A stretch of DNA of 60,000 bases, taken from NCBI GenBank assembly GCA_914767715.1, contig OU612071.1, positions 11,331,493 to 11,391,492 on the forward strand. Reading direction: 5' to 3'. Position 1 is the stretch's first letter; every line of letters begins with the position of its first letter. This document shows positions 21,601 to 36,600 of the stretch, one piece after another. The stretch comes from Membranipora membranacea (taxonomy: Eukaryota; Bryozoa; Gymnolaemata; Cheilostomatida; Membraniporidae). Made by a program: the position numbers and the translations under genes. The notes under the pieces were generated by a model. It was not told the DNA's origin. It made no database searches and was given only the letters and a program-made list of their open reading frames with translations.

Positions 21601-24600
21601 CGCATTCTTGTTTCTCCCTTCCACTGGTCACGCCGCAGGGATCAAGAATTAACTACCAATCCATTGGGATTGTCTTGATGAAAGCCCATGCCAACTGATT
21701 GTACCTCGTATACACAAAAGTGTCGAGGGAGGCAAATCATGAAAGGTATGAGTTTTGTGATACTCTAAAGCATGGGTTGGCAACCTTTTCTTGAAAAAGG
21801 CCGCATTTTACACAGGCTCAACTAAAAAGGCCGCAACATATTCTTAAGGGATAAAATTGGAACTGGAGTAACAATTTTGGCACTTCCTTATTTGTCCAAG
21901 ATAAAACAGATTTATGTGTAAAAACTGCAGTATGTTGCAAGAACCATCAACTCAACGAGTTTTGTGGCGTCATTTTACGTCATGATTCAATTGTGTTCAC
22001 ATCTGTATCCCTGTGAATCATGTGTGTGACAAAGGGCAAGGTGGGTGTGGGAGTGGTGCTATAGCGCCTTCCCAGTGGTTAAAATGTAAACATATCCATA
22101 CACGAACTGTTGTGAATTATGATGGAGAAGAGAACATTTTCGCGCAGCGAAAGTTTTTTTTGTTCAATATTTTCGCGACCTGTCATAATTTTCACCTTAT
22201 AGCACTCGCCCTCCCGCAAGGGGAAATTTTCGCAAATTGTGAAATGAATGGCAATATCGAACATTTCAGCCATTTTCCAATTTCACTTGTAACAAAGAGA
22301 CTTTTTGATACAAATCTCCCTTATTAAAGTTTTGCAAAAAATAATTTAATTAGTATTATGTTAGAGAACTTTAACATCCAAAGTTTTATGTTTTGTGCTA
22401 TTTCGAAAGAAAAACAATTGGACAATTTTGTTTGCACCAGTACAGTTATGATGATTTTGTGTAGAGTGGCTGGGAGAGCTCAGCTACATGCAAAAAACAG
22501 AATGGTCACCATTTTGAAATATCTTGTGCTTACAGAGCGCCCTGCATACTTAGTTCTCCGCAAAACGAAAGGGGAATCAAAATTAATATCAAATAACTTT
22601 TACAGGCACGAGGCCACAATTAGGCCGCAAAAGATTACCCATTAGGCCGCACTGGCAAAAAGGCCGCAGATTGCCCACAGGTGCTCTAAAGCTATATAAT
22701 TCTTTAAACTCAATAGAAAGGGTGTGTAAACTATTGTATGCCATATTGCTCACAGGAATCAGAAAAGACCATTATGTCAGACATATGTCCTGATTATTAA
22801 CATTAGAAATGGCTGTTTCTTGTTGTTAATAGAATTATCTCAGACAATTTGAGAGGTTATGTTGAGAGGTTATGTTAGAGACGAATGGAGACAACTCCGA
22901 ATTGTGTGTTGGCATCATGTGGAAGGGTTACACATTTACCAGATATCTCAACTCATTATTTATATTTCGGAAAAATAATTCTATATTTGGAATCCTCATA
23001 CCTGATTACATATTATTCAATACTCTGTTACACATCTCCTGATAGAAAAATTAAATGTCCACCAATTGTCCACCTGGGAGCAGACAATTACAGCAAAGTG
23101 GTAGTTAATTCTTGGTCCTTTTGCCTGCGGCGTGACAAGTGGATCGGGAGCGACTCGGAATGCAGGCAAATGGACCAAACTTGGTCTATCACCGCTGTAA
23201 CAGATAATGACCCAAATTTTAACTAATTTAGTTCAAAATTTTCCAGTCGAATTTGTAGTCAGCATGATGAACAGCAGGAGATTGTCTAGGTTTTGGTCGA
23301 AGCGATTGTTGATTATGGCTTTACATCATTAGATTTTTGGATTTTTGTGGCTAAACCAGCTTTATTTGGTCCAAAACATGCACTTCTCTCCAGCCAAAAA
23401 GCTGAAAATAGGTTAAAGAACATGTTATACGCATTAGCTTCCATTAAACTAAAGAGTATTTCCGAGGTCTTGTCATTGGCGTTTCATGATAAAGTCAATA
23501 GTTAAATGCTAAACAATCACCCAAAAAAGGTGATCCATTGTTGATACACAATGTACTTTGCATGTAACACTGCATAGATTGTCATCACGCTTTTGCATGA
23601 CGTAATTTACTGCATCATTTGCTGCCTATATGTTTTCAATGTAATAATTGTAGTTAATGTACAATTAATCAAGTTAGAAACATTCGGTTTAAAAAATTTG
23701 CGATATTAAATATAAGTCAGAATACTGGCAACAAGTCAGTGAAGGAAATTTTGAGATGGGACAAGTAGTTCCTGAGTAACTGAAAAGGCGATATATCACG
23801 TTAAGCGTTGAGAGTCGGTCATGTTTATACGTTATGTCCATAGGTTGAACATTTGCTAATTTATGAACAACTTCGGTTGGCGGTTTCTACACCATTCCAA
23901 GAGTCTCCTTGAGATAGTTGATATGCTGAGTTCCGTGTTTGAATCCAACAAGTGTGAACTGTAATAATTTGTTTTCTAGATTACAACCCTTGTTAGTAAT
24001 TTTCACGGTAACTGTAAATTGCTGAACAGGCCGAACATGCTGAACAGCTGAACAGAATTTCTCAGACTACTAATTATGCGCAAGCCTGGACAACTCCTTA
24101 TATTCTGCTGAATACTTATATTAAGTTTGCAATTGCCTTTGTTTCTTTCTATTATTTTATCCACAGTAAGTATTTGGGTATTACACTTAGTGAATGGATG
24201 GAAGGAACCAACAACACCCAACCCACCCCCCCCCCCCCCCAACAAAGCTTGTCAAGACTGCCTAGATGAAAGGATGGCATTGTGCTGAATAGTGTTTCTA
24301 GTTTCCTAAAATTTTCAGATTTGGTAGATTAATTGCTTCATTTGTTTTCCCTCATTTATATGAATATATATATATATATATTATATATGAATTTATGGAT
24401 CAGTGGAAAAACACATAGCGTTGCTATTTGTGAAGATATGCCATCAGTATAAAGCCTTGTGTGAGGATATAACTAAAGTTATAAATCTTGCAGCTTGTAC
24501 ATTACGCATGATTGAAGTTCCAGTAACAACCTTCAAAAACTCAGGCAAGCGCTGCTTGACAAAAGTTTACGAGTGTCAGCTATAACAGATTCTGAACTTG

Positions 24601-27600
24601 TGGACCATTTAAAGATGAGAAATGCGGTCCAGCAGCCACACATGAAATAGCCATACGCCTCCTAAGGGTTAGATATGCACCCCACGTTCGTGTAATATAT
24701 ATCAGTGATGCTCTAAAACAAATATTTTAGGTGCCATACTCATTAAATCATTTGGCTGGGAGGAATGTGTTTGAGAAGTTATAGTCAGCCACAGAAAATA
24801 ATACAAAAACTAATTTTAGTCTGAGAAATTCTGTTCAGCTGTTCAGTCTGTTCAGCCTGTTCAGCAATTTACAGTTACCGTAATTTTCATGTAGCGAGAT
24901 TACACAGTCCGGCACCTATCTGTGCTTTGAGCATGTTCAACTTTCTGCTCGCCTTACTCCTGGCTTCCTCTAGTTGCCTTTTGAATGACTTTGTGACGTC
25001 TATGATCACTTGGGGCCCTTGTTTTCGTTGCCTGCAGTTCCATCCGCATTGGATTGTGGGAAGATTTATTTGTCTATCAATTTATTAAATGTTAGCACAA
25101 GTTTGCGCTCATTCTCTATTTATTCAGCCATAATGAAAGGGAGGCTCGATTGTTGATGATTTCAACCTAAAGACTTTCATCATACTTTGTCCAAGGAGTA
25201 ACAGGTCGCTTCCCTGTTTCTCCTTGCCTTATCCACGGAATAATTGAGCAATCATCCGTGAATTGTAGTTATAGGCCTGTTCAAGAAGGTCCTGTGTGTA
25301 TACAAGGATGATGAGCAATGGTGAGAGTACACTACCTTGGCTTTGGCTTAGTGGGCATATTTTGATCTGAGAGTTAGTCATTTACTTGTTTTTGAACTGT
25401 TTGGGAGTGTAAGAATTGACCGATCGTCTCTAGAATTCTGCCAGACAGGCCACATTCTGCCCGTCTGAAGGGGAGCCCTTTTTGCCAAACACTATAAAAA
25501 GCTTTCTGCAGGTCCAGGAACAGACCAGAAACTGAGTGCTCTGTCTTCACTCGGTGTTGAATGGTAGCGATCATGTTTGTCAGTCAGATAGAGGTGCTTC
25601 TACTTTGTGGGTTTGGCAATATACTTTGCTCCTCTACAAACTCATGTATTTGGTTTTCTAAGATTCTTTCCAGAACTTTTCTAGCCTGGGATTCAGGCCA
25701 AAAAGAGGCCTTGTCTGTATTATTGGTGATGTTTGATACTGCTTCTACTCATTTATCACTATTATTGTACATGAATAAATGGACCCATGTGCTTGTGTTT
25801 TAAATTTGTTTTGATTTGCTGATGGGTTTTGGATTGTTACTGTGTGGAGTTATCTGCTTATATTGGGTTTGACACACCCAACCTGAGTAGATAACTCCGA
25901 GGTTGTTGGACTGAATCCCAGTCTCGAACTTTTCCCACATAGAAGCTTATGGTGACCGGTCTGAATGACCTTTTTGTTGTGCAATCATCTTTACCTGGCT
26001 ACAGATTATGATGAACAATAAACGTCTCCAAACCACTACTCACACTAGGGAGTTACTTGCTCACACCTTCCAAAAGGAATATAAATATGGAATTCAAAGA
26101 GGATAATTGACTAATTTTGATGTAAGAGGTATGGTAGCTAAGTTGAAGAGCATCATCAGCAATGTTATCAAATATTGACAAGTTTTTCAAATGCCTATTT
26201 CCAGGGTTTTATCCCATGAAAACGTCACAGCTAGAATAACCGATACAACTAAACTCAATACAATCGATAGAACAGGCTCACCTCAAATCACTGTTACAAA
26301 TGTCTGACTTGCTCAAGCAAGATCTTCTCAGTACAGAGCTATCAGTGGATTGTCCTCTCTACTAGCCGCCAGCCTTCTGGGTGACTTTACAAGTAATATA
26401 ATCCTCATAAATGAGTAATCTAGCTGTCCTCATGAGTATACATGTTGTACAGTAAGCAGTTATAAGTAGAGTCCCTTTCCCATTCTTGCCTTCTTCCTTT
26501 TTTTCTTTTGCATTTTCTGTCGGTTTTTATTTTCTGTTTTTGTTGTAGCGTCCTACAAGTTTTTGGTTGATTTGTTTTGATCCATAATATACAATGATGT
26601 ATATATATATGCAGTTGGTACAGAGGTATAATATGATTCCTCAGTACGAAATATGATAGTAGTCTGCCCTATCTGGTTGCCGTTATATGACTGACTGGTT
26701 TCTGGCTGAGTCATATTATTTATACCTTTGTATTCCAACTACATGTAAAAATGGGAGGGAGTTGCCTTCATTTATGTGTGGTGGGGCAACTCCAAAGTAA
26801 TATATGATGGCTATTAGAATTTGACTGATATTCAATATAGCAATATTTCATTACCGAAATTTTCAACTGTTTAGTGCGACTGAGGTAAGGATGAAGTTCG
26901 CCTCTTTTCATCCACTTGAATTAGATGTATGCCCTTTGAGACCTCAATAACATGGTGATAGACAAACCCGGTGAAGATATAGAATCATTTGACAACAATC
27001 CTCATCAATAAATGATTCTTCTGAATGTGCCAAAGCAAGAAAAACAATAAATGATAAAAGAAGATAAATGGAAGCGAGGCATAGATTATTAACCCTGAAA
27101 AACTTTGAGTTGTATAGGTATCTTCTGGACCAATAGTGCCATGTTAAATTTGGCATTTCCTGTGGTCCTTTTGACAGAATATTTGACGTATGCAAAAATG
27201 ACGCAAAAGGATCTTTGGTGTATGGTGTTAAAGATGCATTATTAGCAATACCGTCTAGCAAAGGGGCGCTGATAACTTTCTTTCGTTCAGCAGAGAATTG
27301 ACTAGAAAACCTTTTAGCTTAATGATTTGTGTCCATTCTTTAAAATTAAAATCAAAATTAAGCAACCGTTGAAGTCAGTCAGTGATTCGCCATGTTGTGG
27401 CTACACTGAGCACTGTGAGAGAATTCAAAATTAGCATATTGAATAGACAAAAGGAAGTGATGCGATTGAAAGTTGATGGAAAGTTTGGTGGTAGCCAGAT
27501 TCATATGGTATCCTGTGTGGATATTGAGTCTATTGGCAATAGATCTTAACTTTGGAACTATTCAATGATAAAATATTTTTTATTCCGACAATACCTGCAA

Positions 27601-30600
27601 TTGAAATTGTAACGCCCACTCATAATCAGGTGATAACAATAATTTGTTTTTAGATTCTACGCCAGAGTTTTGGATTGGATTCAACGTGAGTGCTGATTCT
27701 CAACAATATACAGTATTCAGGATGTCAGAAAACGCAAACGAAACCTGCCCTAGTCAATGCACTGCTCTGAACAATTCAAATACGAAGTTCTCGACCCCAC
27801 CAACTGAATCAGGGGCTGTCGTTCTGAGACCTTTTCATAATGACTGGTTAATGCAGACTACTAATCAGACGGATGAAGTCAAGAAATTTGCCTGCTCAAC
27901 ACCAATACGGACTGGTATGTTCTCTGTATGTGCACTAGTGATCAAAATATAGTGGAGTTTTAGCACATGTTGGAATCAGATATACCAGCATTTTGTCTAA
28001 GTGCTCAGACGGCTCCTTTGCGAGTTAGTGGCATTACATTATACAACAACCCAATAATTGGGTCGTTGTATAATGTAATGCGACTAACTCGGGATGGAGC
28101 ATGTCTGAGCACTTAGACAGTACCAGCAATGATATTTGCCTGGGTCAAAACATATGGTGAATGCCATGCCAAGGGCTTTCTCCACTTCACGGCACCATTA
28201 TCTCAAGTTTCTTAAGTTTCATCAAGGTTACTTCTTGGTTTCATAATATATATTTATATCTCATAAAGCGACAAAGAGAGGACAACCTTAGTGGTTGCCA
28301 TAGACTATTTGAAAGGTTGCCCAGGTGCTCTTAATTAGACCAAGACCTTTAATATGATACTACATATGGGGGAGGTGCTACTATAGCTTTAAGTCTGGAT
28401 AGGATTTGCCATTTATAGTATATAGTATATAGTATATAGTATATAGTATATAGTATATAGTATATAGTATATAGTATATAGTATATAGTATATAGTATAT
28501 AGTATATAGTATATAGTATATAGTATATAGTATATAGTATATGAAACCAATTGAAGTTTAGCCATTAGAGTTGTGTGGGTGCACACTAATCTCTGTTAAA
28601 CCTTAGACTTAGAGTTTAGTAGCATTTATGTTATGACATGGTATTTGTAATATCAACCATGTCAGGACACATAGTGTCAGATCAAACGAGACCCAGGAAG
28701 GCCTTGCATCAATGTAGCCTATAGTATAGAGGGAATGGGCACTACGACCGCTTTTCTTTACCTGGCAGAATATTACTGCAATGAACCTATTCCTGTAACA
28801 TCTATTATCAATATTGAGTCCTACATCAAACCTTTTCCTGTAGACCCTCTAGCCTGGGCAGGCTGTCAGGGATGGGTGGTTGTGTTGGTTTAGCAGCAAT
28901 GTGCTCCTGGTACTTGTTTTGGAATGCCTTGTCCTATCTTGTCTTGTCTTTAGTTATATCACCGTCGGGCGTTGATGCTCCTCTATAGTGATTTACAGCT
29001 CGTCTGTACAGTGATTGGTAGGGCAGGAGTCAGTGACAGCTGAATGTCCAAAGAAAATTGGCAGAATTAAAGATGCAGTTTTTAGGAACAGTTTATAGCA
29101 GCCGGAATTCCACGACTCACAACTAGATCACAGTGAAGTATGTGAAAAAGGCCCTGATTACAGCAGGAGAGTTTCGAATCTCAAACCATAGTGTGGGGGG
29201 TTAATCGGGTTAGAGGGGTAATAATGCTCAAGATGTTTTAGGATTAGTAAGTTGATAAACCCATTCGCATGCAATAGAGATAGACACATGGACGGACCGC
29301 ACGAGACCACCGGTCTGAAAAATCTCTCAGTGGCACATCTGAAGGAATTTCGCAGGACTAGGTATATATGACACTTGATTAAGTCTTAGTATGGTTTATA
29401 GAAAGCAGTGTGGTATCTATATACACACATGCCTACCTCCATGGTGTTTCACTCATAATTTCTTGGCTAATTGGTCAATCACCTTTTTACTTTCACATGA
29501 CTTGTCACTACATGATGTTATTTCAGTCCAATGAACTGATATGACTGATGTGTTAAAAGCTGTGTTAAGGTAATAAAGATAGCTTAAGAAATTAATCTTG
29601 AGCTATTCTACTAACTTCATGAATTTCCATGTGCAACATACATCTGTGGATTGCTATAGTGGTTTTCTTTAAGTGTATCTTGCAACAAAGTGTGGTAGTG
29701 GTGTCTGATTCTGATTTTGATATAATATATTTCCCATAGGCAGTCATGTTTTTTTTGGATAAATTAGGCCAGTACAGATCATGTCTTGGTTGCATTTATG
29801 AATCTGGATTTGTTAAGTGTAAGACTTGCTCCCAAACTGTTGAACACTTTCAAATTTAGATTTTAAGATTTCTAAAAATTTTTGCCAGTTGATGGAAATT
29901 GGACAGTATGGTCTAGTTGGAGCTCTTGTGATGCTTCATGCGGTAATGGGAGTACAATCAGACTAAGAACTTGTCCCGAATCAGGTCTTCTCTACGGCGG
30001 TGAATGTTCCGGGTCGTCTAATGAAACCATTGCATGCAATGAGCATGACTGCCCTATTGATGGAGGCTGGTCTGATTGGGAAGTATGGAGTCTCTGCAAC
30101 GCTACGTGTGCGAACGGAACACAGATGAGAAAAAGAACATGTACGCAACCAGCCCCTAACCCTGAAGGCTGCGATTGTAGAGGAGCGGACTATGAGGAGG
30201 ATATTTGTGCTGCAGATTTACCGTGCCCTGTCGACGGACAATGGAATCCCTGGTCATTGTGGGGACTTTGCAGTGTAACATGTGGTAACGATTTTCAATA
30301 TCGAGACAGAGAATGCAACAGTCCTACACCTCGATTCGAAGGATTGAATTGTACTGGGGACAATCAAGAAGAACGCTGGTGTGTTGAGGATGCGTGTCCA
30401 GTGAATGGAAACTGGTCTCTATGGTCCGACTGGCAATTATGCAATCAGACATGCGGTACTGGTATGCAAGTGCGAACCCGTGAGTGTAATAATCCCGCCC
30501 GATCCTTCGGAGGCGCTTTTTGTTCAGGGCTTGCTGAAGATGAGCAGGAGTGTAACGATTCGCCCTGCCCAATTCATGGAAACTGGGCATCCTGGTCAAA

Positions 30601-33600
30601 GTGGGGGTCCTGTTCGGCAACATGCGGATTAGGCACACAAAATAAATTTAGATCGTGCTCTGATCCGATCCCACTGAATAATGGACGTTTCTGCAAAGGT
30701 AGCAATTCAACTGAACAAGCTTGTTATGCTGGCACTTGTCCAGTCCATGGAAATTGGTCAATGTGGACGGCATGGGGTAGCTGTGATGTCACCTGTGGAA
30801 CTGGAATTCAGAGGAGGGATCGCGCTTGCACCAATCCCTGCCCACTTAACAATGGAGCACCCTGTGCTGGTGAAGCGAGTGGCAGTCAGGCCTGTGACAC
30901 CGCCGTCCAGTGTCCTGCAGAGTTTAGTCAATGGTCAGACTGGGAAGCTTGTACAGCCACCTGTGGCGATGGTAAATACTAGTTTATGATAGAATCCTTA
31001 GCTGGTTAATCATGTTTGAGTTTCATCAAATTCAAATCTCATCAAACATTTGTAGTTTGAATCATCTGATGATGCAATAATCCGATAATCTGCAATTCAA
31101 TTTTTTTGGAGATAGGATCAGTTATGTAATGCTGATATACTTGATGCATTAATTTCACTCATGCTTTTGAGTGAGCAAGCAGTATTTTTCAGTCACGAAT
31201 CCTCCATGTTGTATCGATATGATTGTCATTGTTCAAGTATTGTAGATAAATGTTGCATTTGGCTGACGGTAATTCATCTGTAGAAATTAATCAGATACTC
31301 TGAAGTGATCATACGACTCTCTAGTTACTATAATGATAATATGATATATAATGTTGGTTTGTTGAATTTACCCTCTAGGGATCAGCCTAAGAAATCGTAC
31401 ATGTGATGAACCGGCAAACCCATCCAAAAGTGGACTACAGAGCTGTTTGGGAAACTCACTAGACTACACAGTTTGCAACACCCAACCTTGCCTCAGTCTT
31501 AGCAGGGAGAATAATCACGGTATGACCACAGATTTATAAATATCATCGAAAACCTTTGGAAGAACCATCAAATGTATCCCAAGGCGTATTTAAAAGAGGC
31601 TGTGGGGCATTCATGATATATCCTATATGGATATATATTTCTTGAGAACAACACACAATTACACACAATTACAAAATCCTACATTTCCCCCTAAAAACAA
31701 CATGATATTTTAGTTTATTTAATCTATTTAAGTGGCAGCACACTTGTATATTGTAGTGTAACACAAATGTTTCCTCATGCTCTGTTTATTTATATTTCAG
31801 ATTGGACACCGTGGACCCAGTACGGTACCTGCTCCGTCTCATGTGGATTTGGTCTAAAATCAAGGTTTCGTTCCTGTTCAAGGTAAAATTTTTATTTTAT
31901 TTATTTATTTCTATTTTAATGATAATGTTATTATTTTGAACATTTCTTCTAATGGAATGATCCTGATTCATAACATTTCATTTTGCTCAGCCAACGTATT
32001 GATTAAGGTAGACTGTTATGAGTAGAAGCCTTTGCAGTGTTACGTTTATTCAATATGCGGCATAAGAAAAAAGTACCAAACAATCTTCGTATGATGGATA
32101 TTTGCAATATTTTATATAACTACTTTCAGATACATGTTAAAGATGGAGCCCGATTCAGTTCCAGCATAAATTTTAGAGACTCTGTAGTCCATCTGTAGGG
32201 GTTTACTTGTGTGGGGAGTAATCAAATCAATTCCTTCCTTATCAATGCAAACAAAACTTTCTGACATATTTGGCGCCAAAATTGAACACAAGTACGGAAT
32301 CAGAATTGAAAAATCTATCAACCCGGATGGGGATGAGAGAAAGTGAATCTGAACCAAAGGTCCCCTTTAAGTGTTTCTTATTTTATCTTGATGGTAACTT
32401 ATTGAAGGTTGAATATGTGCGAAGGTAACACTCAGGAAGATACAGTCTGTCACATGATGAGATGTAAGCTGGAGTACCATGCTGAAGTACGGGAGCAGCA
32501 GGCAGAGGGGACTTTGGTCTTTACTCTGAAAGATCTAGAATATGACAGCACTACGCACCATGATAGTGAGTAATAATATTCAATGACTTATATACCCGAT
32601 AGTTCTATAGGGGAGGTACTGGTGAGGCTCCGAACTCGCCTCAGACTTTGGCCTCCCCTACCAATTTTTCTAAACTACGGCCCTGATACTAACTTGACAC
32701 TCACCATCACGCATGCAGTAACACAGATAGTCGCATGGTCATGATAACTGGTCCCATCGTAGTAACATGAATCCTTTAACTACTTTGAGTGCAGTAACTT
32801 TACTTTGCCTCGCTTTACTATGCTTTGCATCGGCTTGCCTCGCCTCGCCTTGCTTTGCTTTACTTCAAAACCGAAAGCTTAATATAAAATTCCCAGTCAT
32901 TAATCTCACCTCAGTATAGCCTGGGATTCAGGCCAAAAATGAGGCCTCATCTGTAGCTAATGGTTCTGTGGTGTTATCTACTCATGTATCATTATTATTG
33001 TACCTGAATAAATGGACCCATGTGCTTGTGTTTTGGTTTTGTTTTGATTGGCTGATGGGTTTTGGTCTGTTTTTGTATGGAGTTATCTGCTCCTGTTGGG
33101 TTTGTTAGTTGACACACTCAACATGAGTAGATAACTCAAAGTTGTTGGACTGAATCTCAGTCCAATGTCAGTACCGACAATTTTCCTGCTCTTATAATCG
33201 TATTGCTGCTCAATGGTCTATGCGAACCTCTAGAATGACCAGATTGTGAAAGAATCATGTTTATGTTTTCATTCTAGAGTTCTCAGTCTCATCTAGAAAA
33301 CTGCTAAAATGGCCCAGTTTCAACTGAATTTAACTCAAAGTTTAGATTGGAAGGTACTCATATGTTGTTAATACACATAATAGCAGTTTTCTAAATTAGA
33401 CTGAGAACTCACTCCAGTATGATACCAAAAACCTGGTTCATTCACAATTACTTTATCATCTCAGCTTTAACCTGCTGATGTTTTCTCATTCTACAGGTTC
33501 ATATCTGATGGCTTTAGTTGCTGGAGACGTCGAATCTGATTTCGCAATCAGATCAGCTTCACTAGTTACGGCTAAGGTTCTGCAGAGGCATAAAAAAACA

Positions 33601-36600
33601 AAGTGCTTGCTGGTCCTAAGTACTCAAGATCACCTTGGCTATGGAGGTAAATTTTACAAATTCAACGTGCCCAGTGAGAAACTCTAGTAAAAACCCATCA
33701 ACCTATACAAAACTGAAAGGCCAAACACCCCCCCCCCCCCCCCCCCCCCCTCCAGCCCTCTTCATCCACTTATTGGAGTCTAAAATCAGAGAATTGTCAT
33801 TTTGAGTTATTTTTTTTATTGTTTTTCAACTACTGGTCTCTTGTCAGGCTGCAAATAGCAATAATGGTCGTTTTAATATAAACATCATTGAAAAACTCTG
33901 GTCGACAAATAAGCTTTGAAGCTATACGCCTTATGCTTAATCGGCTTCAGACAAGGAAAATTGGTCCCTTCAGCCAGATCTTAATGCATTCTGATGTCAC
34001 TTAATTCAGACTCTGCTTAATTAGGACAGATTTTTGTGGTCTCCAGAGGTTTGAATTAGGTGAACTGCACTGTATATCATTGCATTGTGAAAGTTTATTT
34101 TATGTTATAGGTCTTGTTGTGGTACACATTAATGTTCTCGATGTGAATGGCGAGGACACACCCGTTCAAGATGTTATCGATGATACTAGCAAAGACACCG
34201 AAACTGAAGATGTTCTTGACTTTGATGGCGATTACACCGCCATTGAAGATGAATATTTGGCTACGATACCTGAAAACGCTGGAATGGGTACACAGGTAAC
34301 CATCAGATCTATAGGTAACACTCGAGGCTGGCTGACTTCCAAACTTAGTCACATGATATATTCGGGGAATGAGGACAGGAGATTCAGAATGGACCCACAT
34401 ACAGGTACAGTGTAAAGTAAAGAGAGTCACTACCCTAGTATACACATGCTTCTCTCCACTCACAACTTCTGGGTTTTCACATTATATCCATCAATGTCTC
34501 CAATTAAATATTGTAGAGTTTCAAGGATGGATGCCCATAACTTCCGGATCGTAGCCGGATAAAAAACGCTCCTCTCGATTCTTCGCTTGTTTTGATTGAT
34601 CCCTGCGGATCACATGACTATTGTCACAACATGACTTAATTTCAGTCTAATGAAAGTACTGGCTGTTGTGATAAAAGTTTTCATGGTAGCGATAAAGATA
34701 GCTAAGGAAATTAGTCTTGAACTATTTTACAAATTTCACAAATTTCCATGCGCAACATCCATCTGTGTAGCGCTATAGAGTACATATTTCGGGCTGCTTG
34801 ACTGAATAATGTACAAAAATTAACTCTTTACTGTATGAAATATCAATACATAGCTGGAGCTTGAGTTACTCCTAGGCTCCCCTTTTGAGTAAAGTGCCAC
34901 ACCGACATCGAGTTAACATGTTACACAGACTAGCCTGTGTATCCATGATCGTGAGATCGTCAATTTAGTTTGAGTTCCCATCATTTGTCCGAACCTTATC
35001 AATGAAATTGACCTCAGCTCGTGGCACCAAGTTTTCAGCTGATGATACCCAAGCTTGAGTGAATAGATCAGAGATGACAATCGCGTTTTTATCACTCTGT
35101 TATATAAAGCCAAAAAAATGCCATCCCAGTCATTAAGCTCAAATTTTTTAGTTTTATCACCGCATTCATGACTGTTTTTTGTTTTTCATAATAATAGGCC
35201 GCCTGCAAACAGATAACTTGCTTTCAACATCATGCCTGCAAATGTAGGCGATTTTCATATTTCATTGTATAATCACGAATAAGATTTTACTATCTAACTT
35301 CACTCTGTCTACTACAGGTACCCTTATACTGCAGTCTGAGTTGGACTACGAGAAGAAGACTTTCTATGGCCTGAATATCTCTGTCACGAATGAAGGGTCA
35401 CCGCCAAAGTCAAAGATGATATATGCACAAATAACTGTGACTGATGTCAATGATAATGCGCCAATCTTTGTCAAGGATTCATACGAGTTCAATGTGAGTT
35501 AGCATCTTAATTAGCCAATGTGTTGGCTCTGATTGGCTGGTTGGTCTCTTTCTCAGGCAACAGCCAATCAGATCAGAGCCCTTACAATGGCTACGCCCAA
35601 TCAGATTCCAGTTATTATTTTCCCCTTTATCTGGCCATGGATGAATTCATCATCATAATATCCTTAAAGTGAGTGTGAAGGAATCAGGTTTTTGGTATAA
35701 TTTTAGAGTTCTCAGTCTAATTTCGAAAACTGCTATAAGGTTTATCAACAGCAAGTTGCCCAGTTTCCACTGATTTTCACTCAAAGTTGAGATTTAGAGT
35801 TACTAAAAAGGTACTATTTTGTATATACTATCATTACGGGCCACATGTTGTTGATGTGGTTTTCTAAATTAGACTTAGATATATGACCAAAAACCTGATT
35901 CCTTCAAAATCTCTTTAATGAAAATAATATCAGTAAATATCATAAATTCTCATATTTATAATCATCTATTCAACCACCATTGATGAGCAGGCTGATGCCG
36001 CGCTGTAGCTGAGTTATTGGAAGGCAAACTTGTTGATATTATGTCTCACCCTTTTATTGATATGTTCTTATCATTAGCCAAATTCAATGTGTGTATAGAT
36101 AAAGAGAAAATGGTAGAGAGGCAAATGAGGCAGGGTGCTGTAAGCTCCTGAGAATTTTAATGAATACTAGCAAATGGAAATACCTAAATGAGCCAAATCA
36201 GACGTGCAATATAATTCACATTATAGTGATTTTGAAGTGAAGGAACCAGGTTTTTGGTCTCATACTGGAGTTCTCTTAGAAAACTGTTTATTAACATCAC
36301 ATATCATCTAAATAGTACCTTTTTAGTACTTTGCAATCTCAACTCTGTTGAAACTGGGCCATATGCTCTTAATGAACCTTATAGCAGTATTCTAAATTGG
36401 ACTGATAACTCCAGTATGATACCAAAAACCTGATTCTTTCACAATCACTTTAATTAGCCGTCAATGTCTCCCCTAAAGATAAAGGCCTAAATAATAATGG
36501 TAACAATCGACGAGCAGCCTTTTCCAAGTCCGACAATAATTTTCTAATTTAAAAGGTTGTTGAAAGCGGAAAGAGAGGAACTCTTGTCGGGCGTGTCAAC

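Noticed and set aside
22885-23226. 113-codon plus-strand frame
   Set aside because: It runs through the inverted arm of the 21575-23190 element and has no recognisable domain.
30324-30638. Frames on both strands overlapping the TSP1 exon
   Set aside because: Shadows of the TSP1 coding frame; the cysteine/tryptophan pattern fixes the real frame.
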